Positions 19,001 through 26,819 are shown, counted from the stretch's first letter. The stretch is 64,000 nucleotides of DNA from Mucilaginibacter straminoryzae (GCF_022953055.1 NZ_JALJEJ010000001.1:124001-188000), one strand, 5' to 3'. Made by a program: numbers and translations. Notes: generated from the letters alone by a model not told the origin.

Positions 19001-19139
19001 GTTGTTCGCCCTGGTGCTTACCTTGTATATTATCCCGGTAATGTACGTGATGATGGCTTCTAAGACACGCCGCAACCCTGATGAAGAACCAAAGGAAGAG
19101 GTTGAAAAACACGAACCTAAATTAATTGAAAACTTATAA
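16020..19139 (+). CDS. RND multidrug efflux permease (AcrB/MexB-like, HAE1)
   Basis: 1039 residues, the usual length for HAE1 pumps, with 12 expected transmembrane helices and two large periplasmic loops. Seen: the N-terminal S-I-K-R-P-V-L-A-T-V-L helix, the FRPLIDIPVSLIGTFFIM region, the proton-relay pair of Asp in TGLVVDDGIVVTENIY (TM4), and the matching Lys in GLVTKNGILIVEFANQ (TM10). It exports hydrophobic or amphipathic compounds using the proton gradient. Substrate range is not predictable, but the MarR gene upstream suggests induction by a small toxic ligand. Confidence 0.96.
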   Translation: MSLSSVSIKRPVLATVLSVVIVVFGIIGYKFLGVRDFPSVDPPIITVSTSYSGANAEVIESQITEPLEKAINGVQGIRNISSTSSVGSSSITVEFNLDADLETAANDVRDKVSQAQRQLPQDIDAPPVVTKADANSDNIITLTVSSDTRNIMQVDDYAENVLQEGLQTIPGVSSINIQGQRQYAMRIWIDPNKLSALGLAATDIRDAINNENVELPAGKIEGNNTELTVRALGKMSTEKEFNNLIIRADSNRVIRMKDIGYVVMGSANEETSLREGGVPEVGLALVPQPGANYVQIAKDFYKRLAQIEKDLPPDIHVKVALDNTRFINQSIEEVQETLIVSFILVVIIIYLFFRDWLIAFRPLIDIPVSLIGTFFIMYACGFSINILTLLGIVLATGLVVDDGIVVTENIYKKVEEGMSIRKAAFEGSAEIFFAVISTSVTLAAVFLPIVFLEGFTGRLFREFAIVVAGSVLISAFVSLSLTPMLNVKLIRKNQKKSRFYEKTEPFFERMNNAYVETLVSFMKKKWISIVIMVISVVIIGLLVKSTQSELAPLDDRSLLRYQVTGSEGATYDFMSKYMNNISQLVDDSIPESNVNISVVSPGFSGGSANSGFGRIGLVAPDKRTRSQAEIAQWLTKKLSRFPDARAIVVQEQTISGGGSGARTSLPVQFVIQNQDFEKIRKVLPDFFSEVQKDPIFMTPDVNLKFTKPQLNVVTDRDRARDLGVDVNDIASTLQLYYSNGRLSYFLLNGKQYQVIAQVDRANRDQPLDLKSIYVRSSRGQLIQLDNVVKVTEDATPPSIYHFNRFKSATIQAGLAPGYTVGDGIAEMQKIADRLLDPTFSTALSGPSRDYAESSSNILFAFGFALLLIYLVLAAQFESFIDPFIVMLTVPLAIAGAFISLWLFNQTLNIFSEIGMITLVGLVTKNGILIVEFANQKMEHGMSKYEAAVEAAAARLRPILMTSLAVVLGAVPIAFALGAGAKSRTSLGIVIMGGQLFALVLTLYIIPVMYVMMASKTRRNPDEEPKEEVEKHEPKLIENL

Positions 19140-19143
19140 GCAA

Positions 19144-20463
19144 ATGAAGAAATTAAGCTTAGGTATCATTCTTGGCACCTGCTTATTGTTTGCAGGGGCC
19201 CTACATGCCCAGGAAGCACCCATGCTTACCCTGAAGAATGCGATAGAAATTGCCTTGCAGAATAATTATAACATTAAGCTGGCGCAGAACAATAATACGA
19301 TCGCCAAAAATAATGTTACCCCGGGCGCTGCCGGTATGTTGCCCAACGTGCAGGGTACATTCACTTCTACCAATAGTATACAAAATACGGTGCAGACACG
19401 TGCCGATAATACCGTAAACCGGATCAGCAACGCACACAACACCGGGACGGCTTATGCGGCAAATATGAACTGGACCATCTTTGATGGCTTCCTGATGTTT
19501 GCCAATTATGATGCGTTGAAAGAACGCCGGCAACTGAGCGATGTACTGTTAAAAGATACCATCCAGGCGACTGTTGCTAACGTATTGAGCACTTATTTTG
19601 ATCTGGTGAACCAACGCGAACAGATCAAAGCGTTACAAGGAGCTATCGCCATTTCTAAATTACAACTGGGCTACGCAAACGAGAAGTTTAAAGTGGGCAG
19701 GGCTTCAAAGCTGGATGTGTTGAACGCACAGGTGAATTACAATACAGATACCGCTAACCTGATCACCCAGAAACAGCAGTTTAAAGCTGCGCAGATAAGG
19801 TTGAACCAGATACTGGTGCGCGATTTACAAACAAACTTCAACGTGGCAGACACCATTATTGTGGATGATAAAGTAACCCTGGGCGATGTACTGACGAAGG
19901 CCCAAAGCCAAAACCCGGCGATACTGGCTTCACAGATTAACCAGCGGCTGGCCGAAATTAATATACGCCAGGTACGTTCTACCCGTTATCCGCAATTGTC
20001 CGTCAATGGCGGTTACTCAACCAATAACTCCAGAAATCCGGCAGGTTTCGCCCGTGAGCAAAATTCTAAAGGGCTTAATTACGGTTTGGTAGCCAGCATC
20101 AACATCTTTGACGGCTTTAACCAGTGGCGACGCGAGCGTAACGCAAAACTGCAATCCAGCAATGCCGTGTTAGACTACAACCAAACCAAGCTGGACGTAG
20201 AGGCGCAGATCAACACCCTATACAGCAGTTACTTAAGTGGGCTTGATCTGGTTAAACTGGGGGAAAGTAACGTGAGCATTGCACAAAAGAACCTGCAGAT
20301 ATCATTAGAAAAATACCGGTTGGGAAACATTACCCCGCTGGAAATCCGTGAGGCCCAACGTAATTATTTGTTGGCACAATCGCAGTTCTTTAGCGCGCAA
20401 TATCAATCTAAAATTGCAGAGATTACCTTAAAGCAAATCACCGCTTCTATTGATATACAATAA
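19144..20463 (+). CDS. TolC family outer membrane efflux channel
   Basis: About 439 residues. I choose the ATG at 19144, giving M-K-K-L-S-L-G-I plus a good signal peptide ending L-H-A-Q; the longer reading from TTG at 19126 overlaps the pump gene. Two OEP repeats with long helices are visible (AIEIALQNNYNIKLAQNN, later LDVEAQINTLYSSYLSG, and LGNITPLEIREAQRNYL). It completes the marR-adaptor-pump-channel operon and forms the outer-membrane exit duct. Confidence 0.94.
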   Translation: MKKLSLGIILGTCLLFAGALHAQEAPMLTLKNAIEIALQNNYNIKLAQNNNTIAKNNVTPGAAGMLPNVQGTFTSTNSIQNTVQTRADNTVNRISNAHNTGTAYAANMNWTIFDGFLMFANYDALKERRQLSDVLLKDTIQATVANVLSTYFDLVNQREQIKALQGAIAISKLQLGYANEKFKVGRASKLDVLNAQVNYNTDTANLITQKQQFKAAQIRLNQILVRDLQTNFNVADTIIVDDKVTLGDVLTKAQSQNPAILASQINQRLAEINIRQVRSTRYPQLSVNGGYSTNNSRNPAGFAREQNSKGLNYGLVASINIFDGFNQWRRERNAKLQSSNAVLDYNQTKLDVEAQINTLYSSYLSGLDLVKLGESNVSIAQKNLQISLEKYRLGNITPLEIREAQRNYLLAQSQFFSAQYQSKIAEITLKQITASIDIQ

Positions 20464-20502
20464 GTTTGTGCGAAAAATCATTTTGATATGTGCGGAAATA
20501 GT

Positions 20503-20510
20503 TATTTTTG
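20503..20510 (+). promoter_or_regulatory. Predicted -7 box of the receiver/kinase pair
   Basis: TATTTTTG (TAnnTTTG) ends 8 bases before the ATG at 20518, so the pair is transcribed apart from the RND operon with a very short leader. Confidence 0.5.
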
Positions 20511-20517
20511 GAGTTAA

Positions 20518-20901
20518 ATGCTTGTGCCGTTCAAAACATGCCTCCTGATTGACGATAACTATATCGACAACTTTGTTACGCGCCGTATTTTAGAGAGCGG
20601 GAACTTTGCGGAAGAAATTATTGTTAACCAGTCGGCAACAGATGCTATTAACGCTTTAAAAGATGGTTCCCTTCGTCCGGATGTGATCTTTCTGGATTTG
20701 CGAATGCCGCTGATGAATGGTTTTGATTTCCTGAACGAATTCGACAAGATTGATATGCCCGGCAAAGAAAACGTAAAGATATTCATGCTTTCTTCTTCGC
20801 TGGACCCAACAGACGTCAGACGCTCATCAGAGAATAAATACATCACCCAGTTCCTTCATAAACCACTAACCCACAAAACACTCGAAGAACTTTCTTTATG
20901 A
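20518..20901 (+). CDS. Stand-alone response regulator receiver domain
   Basis: 127 residues consisting only of a CheY-like receiver: acidic pair D12-D13 in L-L-I-D-D-N, phospho-acceptor D60 in V-I-F-L-D-L-R-M-P, the Ser/Thr patch in M-L-S-S-S-L, and conserved K115 in F-L-H-K-P. There is no output domain, so it must signal through a partner. No histidine kinase gene is adjacent. Its stop overlaps the start of the BadF-type kinase by 4 bases (ATGA-type), implying coupled translation. Confidence 0.9.
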   Translation: MLVPFKTCLLIDDNYIDNFVTRRILESGNFAEEIIVNQSATDAINALKDGSLRPDVIFLDLRMPLMNGFDFLNEFDKIDMPGKENVKIFMLSSSLDPTDVRRSSENKYITQFLHKPLTHKTLEELSL

Positions 20902-21746
20902 TTCTGGTTGCGGATAGTGGTTCTTCAAAAACCGACTGGCTGCTTGATATACCCGGCCAGGAAAAGTTAAGTTTCAGGTCGAGCGGATTAAATCCCTATT
21001 TCTTAAACGACAAGCAGATTGTTAAAATACTGCAGGAGCAGGTGCCGGACATGATTGCTTACAATCAGCAAATCAAAGAAATCTATTTTTTCGGCGCTGG
21101 TTGTTCCAGTCCGGACAGGCACGAGATTGTGAGTAATGCCTTAAGCGTGCTGTTCACCAAGGCATTCATCAGCGTGGATAGCGATCTGCTGGGTTCTGCA
21201 TACGCTACCTGCGGGCATGAAAAAGGCATTTGCTGCGTGCTTGGTACCGGTTCTAACATTTCTTTTTTCGATGGGGAAGAAATACATGCCGGTAAGCATG
21301 GTTTGGGCTATGTGTTGGGCGACGAAGGTTCGGGAACCTGGATCGGCCGTATTTTGGTGACGGATTATCTTTACGGCAGGATGCCGGCTGATGTAGCCGC
21401 TGCTTTTAAAAAGGAATATAAGTTAACCAAAGACCAGGTAATGCTGAAGGTGTATGAGAGGCCTAACGCTAATACTTACCTGGCGTCTTTTGCCCGTTTC
21501 CTGGTAAAAGTAAAAGAGACGGTTTACGCACAACAGCTAATCGAAAAAAGCCTCACCGGGTTTATCGAAACCAATATTAAATCTTACCCCGAGTATCATA
21601 AGTATAAGTGCCACTTTGTAGGCTCTATTGCCGAGGTATACTCAGAAGAGTTAAAGGCGCTTTGCAAGGCGCAGGACGTGCAGGTTGGGAAAATTCTGAA
21701 GCACCCCATTGATGACCTGATGCAGTTTATCCTGAAAAAGGTTTAG
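20898..21746 (+). CDS. BadF/BadG/BcrA/BcrD ATPase family protein (GlcNAc kinase-like)
   Basis: 282 residues of the ASKHA (actin-like) fold: N-terminal phosphate-1 motif MILVADSGSSKTDWLL, second motif CCVLGTGSNISFFDG, and GYVLGDEGSGTWIGR. Such single-domain proteins in Bacteroidota are usually annotated N-acetylglucosamine kinase or BadF-type ATPase. Phosphorylation of an amino sugar recovered from the cell wall is a reasonable guess, not shown here. It is translationally coupled to an orphan receiver domain upstream. Confidence 0.85.
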   Translation: MILVADSGSSKTDWLLDIPGQEKLSFRSSGLNPYFLNDKQIVKILQEQVPDMIAYNQQIKEIYFFGAGCSSPDRHEIVSNALSVLFTKAFISVDSDLLGSAYATCGHEKGICCVLGTGSNISFFDGEEIHAGKHGLGYVLGDEGSGTWIGRILVTDYLYGRMPADVAAAFKKEYKLTKDQVMLKVYERPNANTYLASFARFLVKVKETVYAQQLIEKSLTGFIETNIKSYPEYHKYKCHFVGSIAEVYSEELKALCKAQDVQVGKILKHPIDDLMQFILKKV

Positions 21747-21772
21747 CTAAATTTTCTGGAAAAAAAGAATCA

Positions 21773-21786
21773 ACTAAAAAACTAGT
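21773..21786. promoter_or_regulatory. Palindrome ACTA-N6-TAGT, upstream operator copy
   Basis: ACTA, six A/C bases, TAGT. The half-site sequence and 6-base spacing equal the outer arms of the staphylococcal mec/bla operator core (ACTA-CATATG-TAGT) bound by BlaI/MecI repressors. A second perfect copy starts 33 bases downstream, about three helical turns. Binding by a BlaI-type repressor is inferred. Confidence 0.5.
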
Positions 21787-21805
21787 ATATATTTTAAACA
21801 TTATA

Positions 21806-21819
21806 ACTAATTTTTTAGT
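21806..21819. promoter_or_regulatory. Palindrome ACTA-N6-TAGT, promoter-proximal operator copy
   Basis: A second perfect copy, with an A/T-only centre. It lies 8 bases upstream of the -7 box at 21828-21835, so a bound protein would block the promoter of the TonB-C gene. The 15 bases from 21802 to 21816 recur upstream of the receptor gene at 30158. Confidence 0.55.
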
Positions 21820-21827
21820 TTTATGTT

Positions 21828-21835
21828 TATATTTG
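21828..21835 (+). promoter_or_regulatory. Predicted -7 box of the TonB-C gene
   Basis: TATATTTG, an exact TAnnTTTG match ending 18 bases before the ATG at 21854 and lying just downstream of the tandem palindromes. Confidence 0.55.
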
Positions 21836-21853
21836 GATAAATAACTAACCATC

Positions 21854-22465
21854 ATGAACTTAAAATTAATTGTAAGAGCAGCCCGCATCGTTTTTGCGGC
21901 CTGCTTGTTAATGCTGTTTGTGCCTGAAGTGAAGGGTCAGAAAAAAGGCGGTGACGAAATTTTTACCGCGACAGAACAGCCTGCTGAATTTCCAGGTGGG
22001 ATGCAAGCCTTCGGAAAGTTTCTGGCAGCCAACATCCGCTACCCCAAGAAAGAGCGCGAAGAAAACATACAGGGCAAGGTTATTCTTACCTTCGTTGTAG
22101 AAAAAGACGGCAGGCTTTCAGATATTAAAAGTTTGCGTTCGCCAAACGAAGCCCTAAGCAATGAAGCCATCCGGGTAATGGAAGCTTCACCGAAATGGAT
22201 CCCCGGTCGACAGAACAATGTTGCTGTGCGCCAGCAATACACCGTGCCGATTAGTTTTTCGCTGCCAGGCTTAACCTCAGAAAAAAACATGTCGCTTTCG
22301 GATAGTGTGATGTACGTGCTTAATGGCAAGATTGTGGATAAGTCGGCTGTTAAATCGCTAAGTCCCGACAAAATTGCTACCATGAATATCCTTAAAGGAA
22401 AAGGTGCAGTAGAGAAATACGGCGAAAAGGCAGCTAAAGGCGTAGTTGAAATTATTACGAAATAA
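21854..22465 (+). CDS. TonB-C domain protein with plug-like C-terminal tail
   Basis: 203 residues. A hydrophobic signal (about residues 10-28, V-K-G-Q) is followed by a TonB C-terminal domain at about 45-138 (FPGGMQAFGKFLAANIRYP start, TVPISFSLPG end), then a tail of about 60 residues closing with K-G-V-V-E-I-I-T-K. That closing block resembles the tail found after TonB or M56 domains in Bacteroidota proteins and the plug segment of SusC-like receptors. Tandem ACTA-N6-TAGT palindromes at its promoter suggest a BlaI-type repressor acting in trans. It ends at a clear hairpin shared with the convergent DUF4256 gene. Confidence 0.8.
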   Translation: MNLKLIVRAARIVFAACLLMLFVPEVKGQKKGGDEIFTATEQPAEFPGGMQAFGKFLAANIRYPKKEREENIQGKVILTFVVEKDGRLSDIKSLRSPNEALSNEAIRVMEASPKWIPGRQNNVAVRQQYTVPISFSLPGLTSEKNMSLSDSVMYVLNGKIVDKSAVKSLSPDKIATMNILKGKGAVEKYGEKAAKGVVEIITK

Positions 22466-22478
22466 ACCTTTTCATATC

Positions 22479-22510
22479 CGTTATAGAGAGCAAGGTTGTT
22501 CTCTATAACG
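22479..22510. terminator. Bidirectional terminator-like hairpin
   Basis: A perfect 11-bp inverted repeat (22479-22489 and 22500-22510) with a 10-base loop and T-rich right flank lies between the convergent TonB-C and DUF4256 genes. Confidence 0.65.
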
Positions 22511-22521
22511 CTTTTAAGGTT

Positions 22522-23091
22522 CTACACCTTTAATAATGCACGGAACCCTCTTGCTGCATAATAAGATTGGGCGCCGTTATGATAGATGAAAACATGATCG
22601 TAACGGAGATCGCCAAAAATAGCGCCACCTAATTTCCGTATCGCTTCGGGCGTTTTCAGCCAGCTGGAAGTTTTGGCATCAAACTTACCGAATTGCTGCA
22701 GGTAGCGGTATTGTTCTTCGGTAAGGATATCTACACCCATTTCAGCCGCCATATCCAGGGCATTGCTCTCTGGCTTAAATTCTTTTCTCGCTTCTAAGGC
22801 TTCCGCATCGTAGCAAAGGCTTCTGCGAGCTTTGGGGCTTTCTGCTGCGCAATCAAAAAAGCTATATATACCATTTTCCTCACTGCCGATTAGGTCCGGT
22901 TCGCCACCTGTTCTCTCCATTTCACTAAGCGACCATAATTTTTCGGGTGAAGCTTCAAGCTTTGCCTGCACCTTAGCCCAATCCGCCTCCGGATGCCTTT
23001 TCCTGTTTTTTTCAAAACGTGCTTTTATGGTGGTAAGTAATTCTTCACTTTCCTGTGGGGTAAGCGTTTGCGGTTGATACAGCTTGGTCAT
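22522..23091 (-). CDS. DUF4256 domain-containing protein
   Basis: 189 residues, soluble, no signal peptide. The whole length fits DUF4256, recognised by R-H-P-E-A-D-W, the L-x-x-M-E-x-T-G-G-E-P-D block, F-F-D-C-A-A-E-S-P and the FIYHNGAQSYYAARGFRALL end. Function is unknown. The conserved acidic/Cys block and the YHNGAQSYY signature could be an active site, but that is a guess. It stands alone, divergent from the porin gene. Confidence 0.88.
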   Translation of the reverse strand: MTKLYQPQTLTPQESEELLTTIKARFEKNRKRHPEADWAKVQAKLEASPEKLWSLSEMERTGGEPDLIGSEENGIYSFFDCAAESPKARRSLCYDAEALEARKEFKPESNALDMAAEMGVDILTEEQYRYLQQFGKFDAKTSSWLKTPEAIRKLGGAIFGDLRYDHVFIYHNGAQSYYAARGFRALLKV

Positions 23092-23438
23092 ATGGTTAAC
23101 TATTATTATGAGATTGGTTTATCGTGGTCAGGCTAAATTAGTTCTTCTGCTGCTAAAATAGAAACCTTCAAATAAATAGTTACTGGTAAAAAGCCTCAAT
23201 TCTTAAAGAATAATGTCTGTAGAATTTCAGCTCAGTGTCACCTCAAAGTAAAGTCAATATGCTTTAAGGTTGAAGGAGAATTTTTGGTTCAAAAAGGCGA
23301 ATTTTTGGTATTTCCGGGCGTTTTTCGGCGATATACTTTTGACTCGTCAAACAAAAAGTTAAACGCTATAAGTGAAAAACAGACAAACTCAACACACAGA
23401 AAAAATTAATCTTATTAACCTTAAAAAACGATAAAATC
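23092..23438. other. 347-base intergenic region upstream of the small porin
   Basis: No coding sequence seen. It holds the promoter of the porin gene (-7 box TACTTTTG at 23334-23341, leader about 90 bases). A direct repeat of the 11-mer GAATTTTTGGT occurs at 23278-23288 and 23299-23309, exactly 21 bases apart, just upstream of the -33 region. The repeat spacing of two helical turns suggests an activator site. Confidence 0.45.
23334..23341 (+). promoter_or_regulatory. Predicted -7 box of the porin gene
   Basis: TACTTTTG, an exact TAnnTTTG match about 98 bases upstream of the ATG, giving an A-rich leader of about 90 bases. Confidence 0.5.
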
Positions 23439-24017
23439 ATGAAAACTTCAATAAAATTAGGCGTAGCCGCCTTAGCTTTAGCAACTTCATTTTCATTTAG
23501 TGCAAAAGCACAAACTACTACCCAATCAACTTCTACAGAACGTTCTGGTGTTCGTTTAAGCGTTGGCCCTGAAGTAGGTGTACCTGTTGGTAGCCTGAAA
23601 GATGGTTATAACTGGAACTTTGGTGGTTCAATCCAGGCAGACCTTCCTATCTATAATAACCAGCTTTATGCAACTGTAAATGCAGGTTTCAACAATTTCT
23701 TCGCTAAAGACATTAATGGTTTTAAAGGCGAGAACCTTCAACTGATCCCTGTTAAAGCAGGTTTGAAATACTTTGCTGCATCAAACTTCTACATTCAAGG
23801 TGAAGCAGGTGCTTCATTTGTGGCCAATAAAGACAAAGTAGGTGCAGATAAATCAGCTGCTTTTGTATACGCACCACAAATTGGTTACCTGATCCCTCTT
23901 GGCGGTAAAAACTACCTGGATGCCGGTGTACGTTTCGAAAGCAATACCAAATTTGTTGACAACGGTAACAACAGCAACTTCTTCGGCCTGCGTTTAGCTT
24001 ACGCTTTCGGCCTGTAA
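23439..24017 (+). CDS. Small outer membrane beta-barrel (porin family) protein
   Basis: 192 residues. A signal peptide (M-K-T-S-I-K-L-G-V, cleavage after A-K-A) is followed by a barrel with alternating hydrophobic strands, for example VRLSVGPEVGVPVG, LYATVNAGFNNFF, NFYIQGEAGASFV and NYLDAGVRFESNT, ending L-A-Y-A-F-G-L. An eight-strand OmpA-like or OMP_b-brl barrel is expected at this size. Its long A-rich leader and strong terminator suggest high expression. The role is unknown beyond outer-membrane location. Confidence 0.85.
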   Translation: MKTSIKLGVAALALATSFSFSAKAQTTTQSTSTERSGVRLSVGPEVGVPVGSLKDGYNWNFGGSIQADLPIYNNQLYATVNAGFNNFFAKDINGFKGENLQLIPVKAGLKYFAASNFYIQGEAGASFVANKDKVGADKSAAFVYAPQIGYLIPLGGKNYLDAGVRFESNTKFVDNGNNSNFFGLRLAYAFGL

Positions 24018-24056
24018 AAAGCACCCCACACCATAGTGTTTAATTAAATAAATGCA

Positions 24057-24092
24057 GAAGCCCGTTAGAAATAACGGGCTTCGCTGTTTTTT
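24057..24092. terminator. Terminator after the porin gene
   Basis: A perfect 10-bp stem (24057-24066 with 24073-24082) with a 6-base loop, then six T residues at 24087-24092 for the plus strand. The convergent receptor gene ends inside the T-run, so its 3' end meets the same structure. Confidence 0.8.
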
Positions 24093-26646
24093 ATCGGTTT
24101 GCTTTTGGTCCGCCGGGTCTTCCGCCGCCTTGTGGCGTTCCTGGAGTAGCTTGCTGGTTACCGACTGGTTGCACATCATTGGGCACATCCGGGTCGCCGC
24201 CACCGCCGTTGTTGGGCTCGTCGCCGTTTTTGCGGTTACGCTGGCGGTTACTGTTACCAGAACTGCCGAAGCGGTAAGAGAGCGAGAACAGCGCTACGCG
24301 GGTTGCCCAGCGGCGTTCTGAATAAGAACTTAAACTACCGTCGCCGGTAACAATGGTTGAACGGAATTTACGGGTGTTGAAAATATCACGAACGTTAGCA
24401 CTGAAGCTTAACTGCTTGGTGACATCATATTTCACACCGCCATCCAGGCCGTACATTGATTTCATTTTACCTTGTGCAATTACCTGTGGGCCCTGGTAGT
24501 CGCCGCGGAGCTGGATACCCAGTTTGCTTACCGGCTTATAGTTGGCCGTTAAATTGCCATTCCAGGCATAACCCGATGTGGATTGTACGCGTAGAGCGGC
24601 ATCGCCCTGTATGTTGCGGTAATATACGTTTACGTTACCGGTTAAATCGAACGATGAAGTAGGGCTCAGGCGCGCAATTAATTCATAACCTGCGTTAGAC
24701 GCATTATTTAAATTCTGGAAGGTGGTATAGGTAATGGTGCTGCTTCCCGGATAAAGTGTTTGTATCCGCTGGATGTTATCATAAGTAATGCGGTAGTACA
24801 AGGAAGAAGTCAACGTCAATGCTTTCCAGTAATTGATATAGCTTAACTCGAAAGAGTGGGTATCTTCCGGTTGAAGCGTCGGGTTACCCTGCTGGTAATT
24901 GTTCCGGTCGCTCACATCCAGGAACGGAATGATCTGCCTGTCGCGCGGACGGCTTACCCTGCGACTATAGCTTAACTGCAAAGTTTGTACATCAGTAAGT
25001 TTGTCTGTTAAGAACAACGTAGGGTACAGGCGTAGGTAATCATTCTTAAAAGGTTGCGTAATGCCTTGCGACATGGTGCTGGTAGAAATAAAAGCATCTT
25101 CTAAACGCAAGCCACCTTGGATGCCAAACTTACCAAACTGGTGCTGGTAGTTGGTATAAATGGCATGTACCTGCTCTTTATAAATGAAATCGTTGCTCAA
25201 ATTCGCCGCAAAAAGATAACTGTTGGTGGTGTTGCTCAAGGTATCAACCGCCACATTATTTGTATTTCTGTTGAAAGTACTGCGATAACCCATTTCCATA
25301 CGGCCGTTCTTCAGCGGCAGCACATAATCTGCCTGTACGTTCCAGTTGTACTGTTTACCGTTGGTGTAGTTGTTCTGCAGGTATGAAAAATCGTTAAAGT
25401 TGCCCCCGGTGTAATCATAGATACTGCTGTTGTTATCAGTATTGTTATTACGGCTGCTGGAGAAGCCAATGTTGGCGGTTAGCTCCTGCTGCGGCTTTTT
25501 GTATTTATGGCTGAAATCCAGATTAAAATCCAGGTTATTGCCGTCACCATTGCTCCGGTTGTTAATATTGATGATCTGGTTATAAAGCGGATTGTTCAGG
25601 TTGGTAAAACCATTCTGAAAGCGGTCCAAGCTACGGATATTGATGTTATTAGAAAAGCTTAATGTAGTTTTCTGATCAATGTTATAATCAATACCGCTGC
25701 GGATGTTGTTAGAGTTGATCTTGAATTCCTGGTCGTTCACCTGGTTTTGGGTAGAAGTTCCCGTAGGGCCGACAGTTGTCCGCGAGCTGTTGCCATTACC
25801 CACACGGGTACCTTTGCGGTAGCTATAGTTACCGTATACGTTGATCTTGCCTGCCTGGTAGTTAAGGTTTACGGAACCGTTGTAATTATTTTGGGTACCG
25901 GCACCAACCTGTACCGAACCATTCCAGCCGAGTTGCGCATTTTTCTTCAATACAATATTGATGATACCCGACTGGCCTTCGGCATCGTATTTGGACGAAG
26001 GATTGGTGATCACCTCGATATTTTCGATAGAACTTGCCGGGATAGATTGCAGCACATCTGTAAGGTTAGCGCCGGTTAAGGCTGAAGGCTTACCGTTGAT
26101 CAGGATGCGTACATTACTTGATCCGCGCAGGTTGATATTGCCGTCCACATCTACCTGTACAGAAGGTACATTGCTTAACAGATCGGTTGCCGAGCCGCCC
26201 TGGCTCACCAGGCTTTGCTCTACGCTGAACACTTTTTTATCTGTACTCAGGCTGATCTGGCTGCGTTGCGCCCGCACGGTAACTTCTTTAATTACGCCTT
26301 TAGACTGGCGAAGCTTGATAACGCCAAGGTTAACCGCGTTGCCGCGCAGGTTAAGCGTATCTTTAATAAAAGAAATATACCCTACATAAGTAGCGCGGAA
26401 AATATAAGTGCCATTAGGTATACCGCCCAGTTTAAAGTTGCCCTGAAGATCAGTCTGCATGCTTTTTACCGGCTTGTTATCTGCCTTTTGTACTACGGTA
26501 ACGGTAGCAAAATCTAAAACCTGGCCGGTGGTAGCATCAACCAGTTTACCGGAAATGGAACTACCGGCTTCCTGCGCATAAAGCGCAGTGCTAAAAATGG
26601 AAAGAAATAATATTGTAAATATTTTTCTATAGGGGTTATTAATCAT
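24091..26646 (-). CDS. TonB-dependent receptor, OMP_b-brl_3 type
   Basis: 851 residues, outer membrane. Signal peptide (A-L-Y-A-Q), carboxypeptidase-regulatory-like domain at about 28-112 (ISGKLVDATTGQVLDFATV), plug domain at about 140-235 (SLVSQGGSATDLLSNVPSVQ, INGKPSALTG), then a large barrel of the outer-membrane beta-barrel family 3 with many N-rich loops. The C-terminus has a low-complexity G/P/N-rich tail of about 45 residues after the last strand, which is unusual for barrels that normally end in an aromatic residue. There is no SusD partner beside it, so the substrate is not predictable. It is convergent with the porin gene. Confidence 0.9.
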   Translation of the reverse strand: MINNPYRKIFTILFLSIFSTALYAQEAGSSISGKLVDATTGQVLDFATVTVVQKADNKPVKSMQTDLQGNFKLGGIPNGTYIFRATYVGYISFIKDTLNLRGNAVNLGVIKLRQSKGVIKEVTVRAQRSQISLSTDKKVFSVEQSLVSQGGSATDLLSNVPSVQVDVDGNINLRGSSNVRILINGKPSALTGANLTDVLQSIPASSIENIEVITNPSSKYDAEGQSGIINIVLKKNAQLGWNGSVQVGAGTQNNYNGSVNLNYQAGKINVYGNYSYRKGTRVGNGNSSRTTVGPTGTSTQNQVNDQEFKINSNNIRSGIDYNIDQKTTLSFSNNINIRSLDRFQNGFTNLNNPLYNQIININNRSNGDGNNLDFNLDFSHKYKKPQQELTANIGFSSSRNNNTDNNSSIYDYTGGNFNDFSYLQNNYTNGKQYNWNVQADYVLPLKNGRMEMGYRSTFNRNTNNVAVDTLSNTTNSYLFAANLSNDFIYKEQVHAIYTNYQHQFGKFGIQGGLRLEDAFISTSTMSQGITQPFKNDYLRLYPTLFLTDKLTDVQTLQLSYSRRVSRPRDRQIIPFLDVSDRNNYQQGNPTLQPEDTHSFELSYINYWKALTLTSSLYYRITYDNIQRIQTLYPGSSTITYTTFQNLNNASNAGYELIARLSPTSSFDLTGNVNVYYRNIQGDAALRVQSTSGYAWNGNLTANYKPVSKLGIQLRGDYQGPQVIAQGKMKSMYGLDGGVKYDVTKQLSFSANVRDIFNTRKFRSTIVTGDGSLSSYSERRWATRVALFSLSYRFGSSGNSNRQRNRKNGDEPNNGGGGDPDVPNDVQPVGNQQATPGTPQGGGRPGGPKANR

Positions 26647-26767
26647 CCTGCAAAAGTGTGTCTTTTAAGCAAGGATAAACCCTGTGGCTTGTAACTTTGT
26701 TGTAGAAGAGCCGGGGAACAGAGGTAAAAATTTTATTACGGTATAATCTTCTCCCAACCCCAGAGCA

Positions 26768-26803
26768 ATAAAAAAGGCCGCCAGGAACAACTGGCAGCCT
26801 TTT
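26768..26803 (-). terminator. Terminator after the thioredoxin-like gene
   Basis: On the minus strand a 13-bp stem with one T.G pair (26791-26803 with 26772-26784) is followed by a T-rich run. It closes the oxidoreductase/thioredoxin operon. Confidence 0.8.
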
Positions 26804-26819
26804 CGCACATATTTCTTTT

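Noticed and set aside
18678..19112. 144-codon frame antisense to the RND pump
   Set aside because: Shadow of the conserved pump gene; composition rich in His and Gln, no domain.
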